A DNA stretch of 64,000 nucleotides from Candidatus Nitrosocosmicus arcticus (lineage in GTDB: Archaea; Thermoproteota; Nitrososphaeria; Nitrososphaerales; Nitrososphaeraceae). The notes under the pieces are model-generated. The model saw only the letters and a program-made list of their open reading frames with translations. It was not told where the DNA came from and did no database searches. Each line of letters begins with the position of its first letter. Position 1 is the first letter of the stretch. Position numbers and translations under genes: made by a program. Below, in pieces: positions 7,020 to 15,263 of this stretch. Where the stretch lies: contig NZ_ML675585.1 in the NCBI RefSeq assembly GCF_007826885.1, positions 62,001 to 126,000 on the forward strand, written 5' to 3'.

Positions 7020-9344
7020 CTATGACGTCCCTGACGTCATTTCTACTAGCTCCATTTCTATTTTTTTCTCATATTCAGGACTTAACCTCACTCCATTCCA
7101 ACATGTTTTTCTTTTACCATCTATCTCTACACCTAATCTACCATCTTCAATGTTCATCTTCTTCTTTAGTTCTTTCCCCAAGGACTCTTTTTGTTTGATT
7201 GCTATCTTGTATTTGTTGCAGTATTTTACATATGCATCATACATATCATCCTTGGTTACCTTATCACTAACAACAGATTCTTGTAATACCGCTTCTTCAT
7301 AAAATGCTCTTATCGGATCAACTGCCTTTTCGTATTTTTCTCTTCTTTCTTCAATTGTTTTCTCGTTCAAGTATAATCCATTCCTATTTAGTAAAGTGCG
7401 TAAAGCAATCATCATCACGTTGAATATCCCTGACATCTCTTGTTCTGAGCTTAATTTTGTCAACAAGAAAGGATCATCTCTTTCTGTGCCTTCAAATGTA
7501 TTTGGGAAACTTATGATAACCTCTCTTCTATAGTATGCAGCAGTTTGATCAATAGTCTCGGTTATAGTATTGGTATTAAAGAAAAGCTTGGCATGCAAAT
7601 ATGTATCGTAAGCCTTCTGATTCTTTCTTTCTATTCTTATGGGTTGTTTTCGTCCTCCTGTAAGTTTCTTCAGGTTAGAAGTATCGTTAACAGAGGCGCT
7701 AGAGAGCTCGGTATCAATATTTACGTCCTTAAACTCTAAATCCGAGATTGCAAAGCGATTATCAACTATAGAAGAAATAGGTACGTTGCTTATATTTTTA
7801 GTATCATGCATAGCTGATAATAAACCTGTAAATACGCTCTTACCATTAGAACCATATCCAAACAGTTTAAAAAAGTGCTCATAAGGACAATCACGATAAA
7901 ATGTGTAGGCCATAGATTCAATAGCAGTTCTGACTTCACTAGAATATAAAACATCTTTCAGAAATTTCCCAAACAGTTTAGGTTTTATCTTTGGATTGTA
8001 TGTTATAGGTTTTTGGTTTAATGAAAGATAATCAGGAGAATGTGGTAGTAATTCATTTTTATTGAAATTGTATAAACCATTTCGTAGGTTTATTATATTA
8101 AGGTCAGCATCAAGTTCCTCTCTTCTATGATATGTCTTTCTAGCTATATGTCCTTTAATTTCAGCTATATGTTTGTTAGAAATTTTGTAACCACATATTC
8201 TTTCAGCCTCCTTTTCAATCAGAATATCGCCACCATATACATATGCTCCATCTTTGTAGTAGTAAACATCCCTCGATTCTTCGAAAGTTAAGAAGTAATT
8301 ATTTTCTAGTATTTTCTCAGTAGTCTGTTCTACGAGTTTACCTGCATCGAGTTCAGCTTCTGTTACCCTTGTAATATTATGGTTTCTAAAGTTCTTATTC
8401 TTGACCACAAAATTGGTACTACATTCCCAGATAGAATCCATCTCAACTCGTGGTAATGGATTAGGGGTACAGCACTTTTCATTGATTTCATAAAAGAACT
8501 GTTTCAATTTCTCTATATTACTCATATGTTCAAGTAGATGATTAAACAGTATGGAATTGGCTATAGACACAAGAGCGGAATGTCTTTCTCCTTCGTTGAT
8601 TACTACTCCGTTCTTATCATCGATTTCCAGAGTCTTTATTGCCTTTCTTAACTTCGTGATAGTCGATCCGTTATTTCTATCGATGTACTCTAAGCCATGT
8701 TTCCTGCATATGATATTAATGTGTTGCAACATTTCAATTGCTTGGACCTTTGTTAATTTTGGAGGTTCGTTAGTTCCCAAAATTTCCCATCGATGACCTT
8801 CAGAATGCATAGTTGGTGATGAAGCCATATATCCGTTACCCTCGATACTACCTTTGACTTCTAACCCTAATTTCGTATCTGCTCCCTTTGTAGGGAAAGG
8901 AATAGGAGAAAAGAAGTAAATATGTAATGAATTTAGGTCATCTTTATGTTGTTCAACCATGAATTTTAGGGAAAGCGTTTCTAATGGTTTGAATTCACCA
9001 TTAATAGTACTAAATGCTTCTATGGCTTGTCGGGTATCACAATCGATTCCTATCAAGTATAGTTCATCATTGTCTGAATAAGTACGTCCTGGCAGGACGG
9101 CAAACCCATCATTAAATAATCCTTCTCTTTTCCAAGTTTCAAACAAATTATCCGGAATCCTATTTGTTTTGAAAGAGAACCAATTTACTCTATTTGGTTT
9201 CTTATTTTTCGAATTAATGGGTATAACATTTACCTTTTTCTCATAATACCAATAGTCTAATGTCTCTATGATCTTGTTTTTGGTAGCAACTTTTATTTGT
9301 CCCGGTGTGTTAGAAATACTCACAGGACTTTGAATAGCAGACAA
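7020..9344 (-). CDS. Primase-polymerase / SF3 helicase fusion (D5-like), 774 aa
   Basis: A replication protein of plasmid or virus type. The N-terminal prim-pol domain shows IGIDCD (D101 and D103, metal site), LHIYFFSPIPFP and a conserved MHSEGHRWEILG block. The C-terminal superfamily 3 helicase has Walker A GYGSNGKS near residue 498, a Walker B-like DVNIDTELS, a sensor strand AKLFFNTNT near residue 588, and arginines in YYRREVIISFPNTF. A winged-helix-like tail ends the protein. The same layout is known from archaeal plasmids and from integrated thaumarchaeal elements. A zinc-ribbon gene lies 2 bp upstream, so the two are probably co-transcribed. Its 3' end overlaps an inverted-repeat box next to the iterons. 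Confidence 0.88.
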   Translation of the reverse strand: MSAIQSPVSISNTPGQIKVATKNKIIETLDYWYYEKKVNVIPINSKNKKPNRVNWFSFKTNRIPDNLFETWKREGLFNDGFAVLPGRTYSDNDELYLIGIDCDTRQAIEAFSTINGEFKPLETLSLKFMVEQHKDDLNSLHIYFFSPIPFPTKGADTKLGLEVKGSIEGNGYMASSPTMHSEGHRWEILGTNEPPKLTKVQAIEMLQHINIICRKHGLEYIDRNNGSTITKLRKAIKTLEIDDKNGVVINEGERHSALVSIANSILFNHLLEHMSNIEKLKQFFYEINEKCCTPNPLPRVEMDSIWECSTNFVVKNKNFRNHNITRVTEAELDAGKLVEQTTEKILENNYFLTFEESRDVYYYKDGAYVYGGDILIEKEAERICGYKISNKHIAEIKGHIARKTYHRREELDADLNIINLRNGLYNFNKNELLPHSPDYLSLNQKPITYNPKIKPKLFGKFLKDVLYSSEVRTAIESMAYTFYRDCPYEHFFKLFGYGSNGKSVFTGLLSAMHDTKNISNVPISSIVDNRFAISDLEFKDVNIDTELSSASVNDTSNLKKLTGGRKQPIRIERKNQKAYDTYLHAKLFFNTNTITETIDQTAAYYRREVIISFPNTFEGTERDDPFLLTKLSSEQEMSGIFNVMMIALRTLLNRNGLYLNEKTIEERREKYEKAVDPIRAFYEEAVLQESVVSDKVTKDDMYDAYVKYCNKYKIAIKQKESLGKELKKKMNIEDGRLGVEIDGKRKTCWNGVRLSPEYEKKIEMELVEMTSGTS
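7022..7040. promoter_or_regulatory. Perfect inverted repeat at the iteron edge
   Basis: ATGACGTC, a 3-bp spacer, and GACGTCAT form a perfect 8-bp inverted repeat. It overlaps the last codons of the primase-helicase gene and contains one of the CCCTGAC iteron relatives. It could be a dimeric protein-binding site in the origin region. Confidence 0.5.
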
Positions 9345-9346
9345 TA

Positions 9347-9592
9347 CTAAACTTGACCTCCGTCTTTTAAGATAAGCCGACTAGATGTGCTTGTTTGAAC
9401 CGCATTTGCATCTAGCTCACCTACGACTTGATTTTTTCTAATGCTTACTGATGTTTTACATTTACTACAGGAAGTTACATAGTTATTAGTTCCTGTATAT
9501 AACCATAAATTACCACAACGTTTACATGATAATGATACGTTTCTCGTCATTAGTTTATATTCTGGTAGTATGCGTAATTTATATGTTACCAT
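9347..9592 (-). CDS. Zinc-ribbon protein, 81 aa
   Basis: Two Cys-x2-Cys knuckles (SCKRCGNLW and SCSKCKTSV) form one zinc ribbon in the middle of the protein. The N-terminus has basic and aromatic residues and the C-terminus is Ser/Thr-rich. The gene ends 2 bp before the primase-helicase start, so the pair is likely one transcript. A small nucleic-acid-binding or regulatory role in replication of the element is inferred. The ATG start is preceded by AT-rich DNA. Confidence 0.7.
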   Translation of the reverse strand: MVTYKLRILPEYKLMTRNVSLSCKRCGNLWLYTGTNNYVTSCSKCKTSVSIRKNQVVGELDANAVQTSTSSRLILKDGGQV

Positions 9593-9859
9593 TACGAAAC
9601 ACTGGTATTAGATAATTATAACATAATTATTATTAAATGGGTAATAACTTCAAGGCAGGATTTTACCATAAAACGGATTTGATAAACAGGACTTAATATT
9701 TGGATATTCAAATCAGATTCCGACTAGTTCGGGGTTAATTATTATAAATCCCGAGCTTAAAAATCAATCTATTACGTTTTAGGATCATCTGAATCTGATT
9801 ATGTAGTATACGACAATAAATTGCGGCTAATGCTTAAGCAGAACCTTGTTTGAACACAA

Positions 9860-10621
9860 TCATGAATGGTAATCGGGTTTGCTCTTATCGATAAAATCAT
9901 CCAGGTTGTGCATATCAATCCTTAAATCTGTCTTTGAATAAACTTGTGATCTATTAATTCTTTGATTAGTTTTTGTAATTACTTTTAGATGTTCAAAAAC
10001 ATCGAGATCTGCTTTTAATGGTTGTCTATTTTGAATTGTTTCTCTATCGCCTATCATATCTTCTAGTTGGACTTTTGAAAATTGATTGCCTAATTTATTC
10101 ATGGCAAGCAACATTTTTCCTATGTGCGAATTGGGGTCATGAAAATCGCCTAGTTTGATATGCGTTTCTTTATTTTTTCCACCCGAAACAATGGCAATAA
10201 ATGAGCTATCCTTCCTAAAATACTGGTACGTAATCCTTTCGCCCTTCGGATTGTTCTTCCCTTCCTTCTCAAAAATATATTTATATCCATTATATTTTTC
10301 TTCAGGTGGTATCTTTTTTTTCCGATCCAATGAATTGGAATTTACAATAGTAACGTTATTACCACTGTTAGGGTTTAACACATAACGATCATCATAAAGT
10401 TTAATGATAATAAAAGCGTCAACCATTTTGTCAATAACAGAATAGGCCTTATCATGTAAATAATCGGGTAATTGTATAACTAACTGTTTTTTGGTGAATC
10501 GGGGTGATCTAATTATTTTAGAATCCATATAGGTATTTGCTAAAATCGTATTCTTGTATACTTTCCCGAAAATCATTTCTTCCTCTTCACTTAAATTAAT
10601 AAACCGCGTTGTCAAGGCCAT
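9860..10621 (-). CDS. Hypothetical element protein, 253 aa
   Basis: No family recognised. The protein is basic and Asn-rich, with no signal peptide. The C-terminal third (QFSKVQLEDMIGDRETIQNR through the LDVFEHLKVI segment) could fold as a winged helix, as in many plasmid proteins. It is transcribed divergently from the winged-helix gene at 10730 across a 108-bp AT-rich spacer, so that regulator may control it. Likely an accessory gene of the integrated element. Confidence 0.6.
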   Translation of the reverse strand: MALTTRFINLSEEEEMIFGKVYKNTILANTYMDSKIIRSPRFTKKQLVIQLPDYLHDKAYSVIDKMVDAFIIIKLYDDRYVLNPNSGNNVTIVNSNSLDRKKKIPPEEKYNGYKYIFEKEGKNNPKGERITYQYFRKDSSFIAIVSGGKNKETHIKLGDFHDPNSHIGKMLLAMNKLGNQFSKVQLEDMIGDRETIQNRQPLKADLDVFEHLKVITKTNQRINRSQVYSKTDLRIDMHNLDDFIDKSKPDYHS

Positions 10622-10698
10622 ATAATGATATTATACTTCGTTAAATATAAATATTGTGCGATTTAATTAATAAAAAGTATATTTACATAGAAATAAAA

Positions 10699-10710
10699 GT
10701 ATATATATTT
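10699..10710 (+). promoter_or_regulatory. TATA box of the winged-helix gene
   Basis: AGTATATATATT centred about 26 bp before the ATG at 10730. This spacing puts transcription start at or next to the start codon, so the mRNA is probably leaderless, as is common in archaea. Confidence 0.55.
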
Positions 10711-10729
10711 AGCATTATTATTATATTGT

Positions 10730-11131
10730 ATGAAGAATACTACTAGCTATAACCAGGAAAATGTCAACTCTGTTTCGGTCCGTTCCAGGTTAAATGAGAA
10801 GGATGATCGTTTAATGACACATCAGGATATAGAGGAATTGAGTAATCGACCTTTGGCAAGAATATTCACAAGTCCCTCATCTGCTAGAATAATTGATTTT
10901 TTTATAGCCTTCAGAGAATTTGATTATTCTGAGGTGGACATTGCGAGAAAAAACAATCTCTCACAGAAAACAGTATCCAAGGAATTAGAGAATTTGTTAA
11001 AGGAAGATCTGATAAAAATAACCAGGAAAAGTGGCCGATCTATAATGTATAAATTGAATGAGGGAAAAACGTCTGAAGGGTTAATTTTATATGTAAATAA
11101 TAAGATTGAGAACATTAGGGCCAAAGTTTAG
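10730..11131 (+). CDS. Winged-helix transcription regulator, 133 aa
   Basis: After a 30-residue polar N-terminus, the protein reads as an ArsR/MarR-like winged helix. A first helix (LARIFTSPSSARIIDFFIAF) is followed by a recognition region (EVDIARKNNLSQKTVSKELE) and a wing (LIKITRKSGRSIMYKLNE). No sensor domain or metal site is visible. It is divergent from the 253-aa gene and near the integrase, the usual place for an element's own regulator. Confidence 0.75.
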   Translation: MKNTTSYNQENVNSVSVRSRLNEKDDRLMTHQDIEELSNRPLARIFTSPSSARIIDFFIAFREFDYSEVDIARKNNLSQKTVSKELENLLKEDLIKITRKSGRSIMYKLNEGKTSEGLILYVNNKIENIRAKV

Positions 11132-11496
11132 TCCCGATTGTGACTGTCACTTGTTAGCAGTTGATGGATATTATGCCAACGGAAGGTTTTAGGGATCATA
11201 TGTTTCATTGCGGTAATTTTCAAGACTAACAATAAGGGGAGGTCCTTCAAATAGCAGCCTAGAACAGACCGAGTAACCACGTAACTAGTTCGTCAATTCA
11301 ATCGTTTGCAAGTTGATAATTCCTTTCTCAACTCATCCAAAACTGGCCCTATCCTTCTTGTTATTAATTCGTTAATGAAAATTGTAATGTTTTTGGTTGG
11401 AGCATAAATTCCTCAAAAATACATAGATTCCTATAATCTGAGCTTTTGTCCCTTCATCTTTTCAAATAGATGTGGTGACTATGATCTATTATCGTT
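11132..11496. other. Intergenic between regulator and integrase
   Basis: The regulator and integrase genes converge on this 365-bp stretch. I find no reading frame, tRNA or clear repeat in it. Confidence 0.5.
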
Positions 11497-12381
11497 TTAA
11501 TTACTATTAATAAGATCATATAGTTTATCCAGCAACTTAGATAACTGGTTAAATTTGTCTAATGGTGGCCGATAGTAGTGCCTTAAGAATATCGAGTTGG
11601 GGATACGACCTTGGAGCAAATCTATAATCTCTGCTTCAACTCCTTCATTTCTTAGAAATGTTGCAAAAACTTTGCGACAATACGACATTTTGAAGTTTTG
11701 ATTGTTTCTTTGAAATGTTAATCTAATCTTAGAATAATTCGGAATAGAGTTTTCTGGATCCTTGACCAATCTTAATATATTCTCGTTTATGAGCGAAATG
11801 AATGCCTTTTTAGTCCTCCTCAAAAAGATAGTTGGATACTTGTAATGCTCTAATCTTTTTCCGTCATTAGAAATATATGATGATGAGGAAGACAGAAGTA
11901 AATTATATGATTCGAGTGCTTCGGTCGGTCTTAGCCCAGTGAGTGTATTGAATAGCAATATATTTCTAAAACGGGGGTATTTACCAATTACCAATTTAAT
12001 CCAATCAACCATATTATTAAGATCGCCATTTTCTAGAAGTATATTCTGAAATCCTCTAAGGGAATCTATGGATGACCATTTTAACTGATAATTCCTTCTG
12101 ACCTGTTGCCATTTTTCATATTGACCATTATACTTTGACAATAATGCGAGCGCTCTCATTATGTGACCCCTTTTCTCGTTCGATAATTTCACTAGTTCGG
12201 AGAGATCCCATGTTTCTAGTAGATGAGAATACTTGCGCGCATACACCATACGATTCCTTACTGTAGTCCTTTCGAGTTTTAGTGTCATCTCTAAGTATTC
12301 TCTAAAATTACTCATTGAGGCCGGGATTTGAGTGTTCCCTCTCAAGGCGACGATCCCGGGTTCAAATCCCGGCCGGAGCAT
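11497..12381 (-). CDS. Tyrosine integrase, SSV-type, probable int(C) part
   Basis: A site-specific recombinase. Conserved catalytic features are TGLRPTEA (first Arg), a Lys in the beta hairpin (RRTKKAF), YCRKVFATFLRN (HxxR-like box with Tyr/Cys in place of His) and SIFLRHYYRP with the tyrosine nucleophile. The first residues (MLRPGFEPGIVALRG) are the antisense translation of a tRNA-Glu T-arm, so the attachment site lies inside the coding frame. An in-frame TAA sits only 9 bases upstream of the ATG, in flanking DNA. This fits a gene split on integration, with int(N) at the other end of the element. Whether this part alone is active is unknown. Confidence 0.8.
   Translation of the reverse strand: MLRPGFEPGIVALRGNTQIPASMSNFREYLEMTLKLERTTVRNRMVYARKYSHLLETWDLSELVKLSNEKRGHIMRALALLSKYNGQYEKWQQVRRNYQLKWSSIDSLRGFQNILLENGDLNNMVDWIKLVIGKYPRFRNILLFNTLTGLRPTEALESYNLLLSSSSSYISNDGKRLEHYKYPTIFLRRTKKAFISLINENILRLVKDPENSIPNYSKIRLTFQRNNQNFKMSYCRKVFATFLRNEGVEAEIIDLLQGRIPNSIFLRHYYRPPLDKFNQLSKLLDKLYDLINSN
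12319..12374. repeat. 13-bp perfect inverted repeat at the attachment site
   Basis: GGCCGGGATTTGA (12319-12331) and its exact reverse complement TCAAATCCCGGCC (12362-12374) face each other across 30 bp. One arm is the tRNA T-arm/acceptor region; the other is extra. Paired arms of this size are typical binding sites of tyrosine recombinases. Confidence 0.8.
12339..12380 (+). other. 3' half of tRNA-Glu(CTC): attachment site (attR)
   Basis: From the anticodon loop onward this matches a tRNA: loop CTCTCAA with anticodon CTC (12341-12343), 3' stem GGCGA, T-stem CCGGG, loop TTCAAAT, CCCGG, acceptor CCGGAGC and A73. The 5' side is missing: no GCTCCGG acceptor strand or D-arm precedes it. It is therefore not a functional tRNA but the duplicated half left by integration. 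Confidence 0.8.
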
Positions 12382-13560
12382 TTCTGTTTAGTATCATTAT
12401 GTGCTGGTTTTAGATAATTTTCAGAAATATACATTGTTGGCCGATTATCATTAGTAATAGATGATAGAGAATAAGTATATTGTTTTGTTAAATCAGGCGA
12501 ATAATAAATATCGCAAGCGATATAGTAAAGTCCTACCTTTCTAAAGGATTCTTCGGAGCCTACTCAGATATAGTTTGAGTTTAAGCCCTTATGACAAAAT
12601 TGGCATCTAGTCAATTAACTACCATCAAAATACTGCTACTTGATCTATGTAAATGAATTATCACCTCAGAATCACTTTAGAAATTCATTATGGAATCCAT
12701 CCATTGAATTCTTGTTGTATGATTTGGATACATGTTTTTGTCCTCGTAGGAATTGAATTTCAGATTTGGAGAGAAGTGACATAAAGCATCTAATGAAATT
12801 ATGTTAAAAGATCTTTTGATTAGTTGTAATTGATTGTAAGACAAATCTAGTAATCATTCAACAACGACCTAGAATGTATGCTATAGCTTGACGTTGCGGG
12901 TTCAAATTCTATGTTTAAACGAAGAAAAGAAGAGGTGCGAAGTGCGTGATTTGAACCCGCGATCCCTTTCACTTTACAGATTACCTTTTTTGGTTACATT
13001 TGGATTTAGATAAGGAAGACACAGATCGGACATTGATATTCAAAAAAATAGGAAGTTCTTTTTTTATCAATGTTGAATTCATAATTGTGATTGTCTCCGA
13101 TAAGCTTAAGACAATCAATAACGCATGTCAAGAAATACGGAACATCTATTCTAAGAATCATTGTCTCTATGTTTTACAGGTTTATTGCTATTGTTAATGC
13201 CCCATTGCAACTCATACCGATTAGAACGTGAAAAATGATAATGTCCGGGGATAAATAACTTGTCAAATAACAGAGAATAAATTGTGAGTTTGAGTATTAC
13301 ACGTATTATTTTGTACTCAGAGGACCTAAGATTTAGATTATAACAGCTAGTGTATTGAAAACTAGAATACAAATATAAAAATAAGATAAATAAAGTATAC
13401 TTGTTTTAGAATTTGACAATCATACCCGAAAATATACACATTAGAGCTTATTTTATTATAAAAAAAGATAATGTGGAACGATTTAAAAAACTGATAAGAG
13501 AAATGAGTTAAGTTGTTGAGACCAACGAACCAGGTACGTTAGAGTATCGATTCTATCTTA
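12382..13560. other. Gene-poor junction region with tRNA-like remnants
   Basis: I find no credible gene. It contains a short perfect palindrome, ATATCGC-AA-GCGATAT (12508-12523), and two tRNA T-arm-like pieces facing each other (12896-12907 and 12949-12960). Frames of 65-73 codons here lack any coding character. It reads as debris flanking the integrated element. Confidence 0.5.
12896..12981 (-). other. Degenerate tRNA 3'-end remnants in inverted arrangement
   Basis: GCGGGTTCAAAT on the plus strand (12896-12907) faces its exact reverse complement (12949-12960). On the minus strand, the right-hand copy continues like the 3' half of a tRNA: a CTGTAAA loop (as in tRNA-Tyr), then GTGAA, the T-arm with one mismatch in its stem, and an ACTTCGCA end. 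The variable region is too long and no 5' half is present. It is likely an old attachment-site remnant; the tRNA identity is uncertain. Confidence 0.45.
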
Positions 13561-13791
13561 ATGAAGATGGAACTAAATGTAGTCCATGAAACATATGCCG
13601 ATTCCAAGGCCGGTCTATCTCACAATGATGGCGCCGCATCAAAAACAATTCTCCCGAATATTTTCAATTTGGCCCAATTAAATAGAATTGACGTTTATGG
13701 GAATCCTAATGACGAATTGAAAAAGGTGTTGGCAGGTCTTAGTTCACAGACGTTTAATTTGTTTACTGGATTCAGTCGGAAAAATGAATAA
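13561..13791 (+). CDS. Hypothetical protein, 76 aa
   Basis: A short reading frame with balanced composition, ending FNLFTGFSRKNE. It has no metal motif, signal peptide or membrane segment. The ATG is followed by a second ATG two codons later. It may be a genuine small protein or the tail of a decayed larger one; nothing around it helps decide. Confidence 0.35.
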   Translation: MKMELNVVHETYADSKAGLSHNDGAASKTILPNIFNLAQLNRIDVYGNPNDELKKVLAGLSSQTFNLFTGFSRKNE

Positions 13792-13883
13792 CAGAATAAG
13801 ATATCATCATTCTTTGTCTTTGTTTATTGATTAATGTCTCTCCACGCCACTCATGCAAGACCCGATTTTCCACCGATTCTCTT

Positions 13884-14042
13884 TTAACAATTCAAGATTT
13901 CTCGAAGGTTAGATGTATATTCAGTCTCCGAATCTATTAAATCACAAATTATCTGGTCGTTGTTTTGGTTACTATCTGTCAGGATATCCCCCATCTGATT
14001 TGCAGAATCAATTGAGTTGAATGTTATTACATACAGAAGCAT
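13884..14042 (-). CDS. Small ORF, 52 aa, unknown
   Basis: This frame begins MLLYVITFNSIDSANQMGDI and ends ILNC. Its amino-acid use is protein-like, rich in Asp, Asn, Ile and Ser, like other genes here. An AT-rich TATA-like stretch (ATATTAACGATATAAT) lies directly upstream. It could be a real small protein or a fragment. No family recognised. Confidence 0.3.
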   Translation of the reverse strand: MLLYVITFNSIDSANQMGDILTDSNQNNDQIICDLIDSETEYTSNLREILNC

Positions 14043-14147
14043 ATTATATCGTTAATATATTGCCACATCTTTTCGCCTTTACTGAACGTATTGCGATCCA
14101 CATATACGAATCAATAAAACGTTGCGAAACGCCTTATCATCAGTGCA

Positions 14148-14545
14148 ATGACTTTTATAATTTGTTCAACACAAGTTTCTGTGAGTTATAGCATAGATTG
14201 GATTGATACCATCAAAAAAGAGACAAAGGGCATAAATGGCAAGGATTTTGGAGAAGTCCAAGATGTGTCGAACGGTTATTTTTTAGTCCAGAGAGGCGTT
14301 GTCAACAAGGGAAGGTTTTGTACCTCGATATTTTAAGGGAGGCTAAGTCCACGGTGGTAAGGAAATGGATAGTATCATATTTGGCCACGAAGGGTATTCA
14401 GGCGCTGATTAACAGACTCGAATCAGAGGAGGAGACGGTAAAACACATCCGTGAAAGACAAAAACGCTTTTTAAAAACAATCAAGATTGTGGACCGTTAC
14501 CGATCTTATATAATTATGGATACTCCCCACAGGGGCTATTCATAG
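14148..14545 (+). pseudogene. Broken gene in two frames, unknown
   Basis: The first frame contains WIDTIKKETKGINGKDFGEV and VSNGYFLVQRGVVNKGRF, then stops at 14334. Coding character continues in another frame from about 14318 (REAKSTVVRKW, then a charged helical tail). The first part resembles the small PRC-barrel-like proteins of thaumarchaea that read EVQ-x-V-x-N-x-Y-x-V-x-R-G. The two halves probably belonged to one gene broken by a frameshift or small deletion. The family guess is weak. Confidence 0.4.
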
Positions 14546-14721
14546 GTTGGGTAATGGCATTTACTTTTATATCGATTCATGATGAGGTCTATCATTTTAA
14601 ACGGTTTGTCCTGATTCACATATATTGGATCATTGGGATCCATTTCTAATGAATTGTTGATAAGATAGGTAACAATTACAGATTTATCTAAAAAAATAAT
14701 GAAAGAGCAGGATACGAGAAT

Positions 14722-14913
14722 ATGTATTCTTTAGTTAAGTATGTCTATAAGGATGATGGGAAAGTAGATTCATTTGGTTTTACCATCAATAAAGAGAATC
14801 TTAAAATCTTAAAAGCAATGATTGATGTGGTATTAATTGCTGATGATAAATCAGATAATAATAAAAAGGTTAAAACCCCCCTAGCATACCGTATATCCAT
14901 GTTCTCACCATAG
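14722..14913 (+). CDS. Hypothetical protein, 63 aa
   Basis: A small protein with a plausible alpha/beta pattern. It starts MYSLVKYVYKDDGKVDSFGF and continues with a helix (NKENLKILKAMIDVVLIA). It ends in a Lys-rich segment followed by a short uncharged tail. The ATG is preceded by AT-rich DNA. Not recognised; isolated in a gene-poor stretch. Confidence 0.4.
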   Translation: MYSLVKYVYKDDGKVDSFGFTINKENLKILKAMIDVVLIADDKSDNNKKVKTPLAYRISMFSP

Positions 14914-15029
14914 GTAATTCTAAATCAAATACAGTTTGATTGCGGACAAGAATTCAAATGTGAGGTATTTGCTTCCCGATAATAGTTTAAAATTATGCCA
15001 AAAAAGCTAATAAGGTTTAGAAATAATAT

Positions 15030-15209
15030 TTGAGAAAAACTATAATTGTCAGGTATGGCCCTGTAAATGGTTTTCGCAGACCCACAATTTGGTGGTCGCT
15101 AACACAGTATGGTGAAAAATATTTCAGTAAACATGGCGAGGAACTACATGAATATCAGAATAATAGATTTTGTATCGTGGATCATAGTGAATCTCGCAGG
15201 TGCTCTTAA
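15030..15209 (+). CDS. Small ORF, 59 aa, TTG start, unknown
   Basis: The frame reads RKTIIVRYGPVNGFRRPTIW, then WSLTQYGEKYFSKHGEEL, and ends SRRCS. The aromatic and basic pattern looks like a real protein domain, not chance coding. The start is TTG; no ATG is available at the 5' end. It may be a small DNA- or RNA-binding protein or the end of a lost gene. No family recognised. Confidence 0.35.
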   Translation: MRKTIIVRYGPVNGFRRPTIWWSLTQYGEKYFSKHGEELHEYQNNRFCIVDHSESRRCS

Positions 15210-15263
15210 AAAATCTAACAATGATTCAACTGTTTTTTTGATAAAAGTATATAATGGATCTAT

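Larger units (their letters stand above)
5669..12380. mobile_element. Integrated plasmid/virus-like element (right part, core shown)
   Basis: The core holds two primase-type genes, an iteron array, a zinc ribbon, a divergent regulator and a tyrosine integrase. The right boundary is fixed by the tRNA-Glu 3' half ending at 12380. In SSV-type integration the int(C) fragment lies inside the element at the end carrying the partial tRNA. The element therefore extends leftwards. No intact tRNA-Glu(CTC) is visible at 1-12330, so the left end is probably outside the window and everything from position 1 may belong to it. Confidence 0.7.

Noticed and set aside
13000-13372. Two frames of 65 and 73 codons on opposite strands
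   Set aside because: Neither has a plausible composition or upstream signal; they sit in the debris region.
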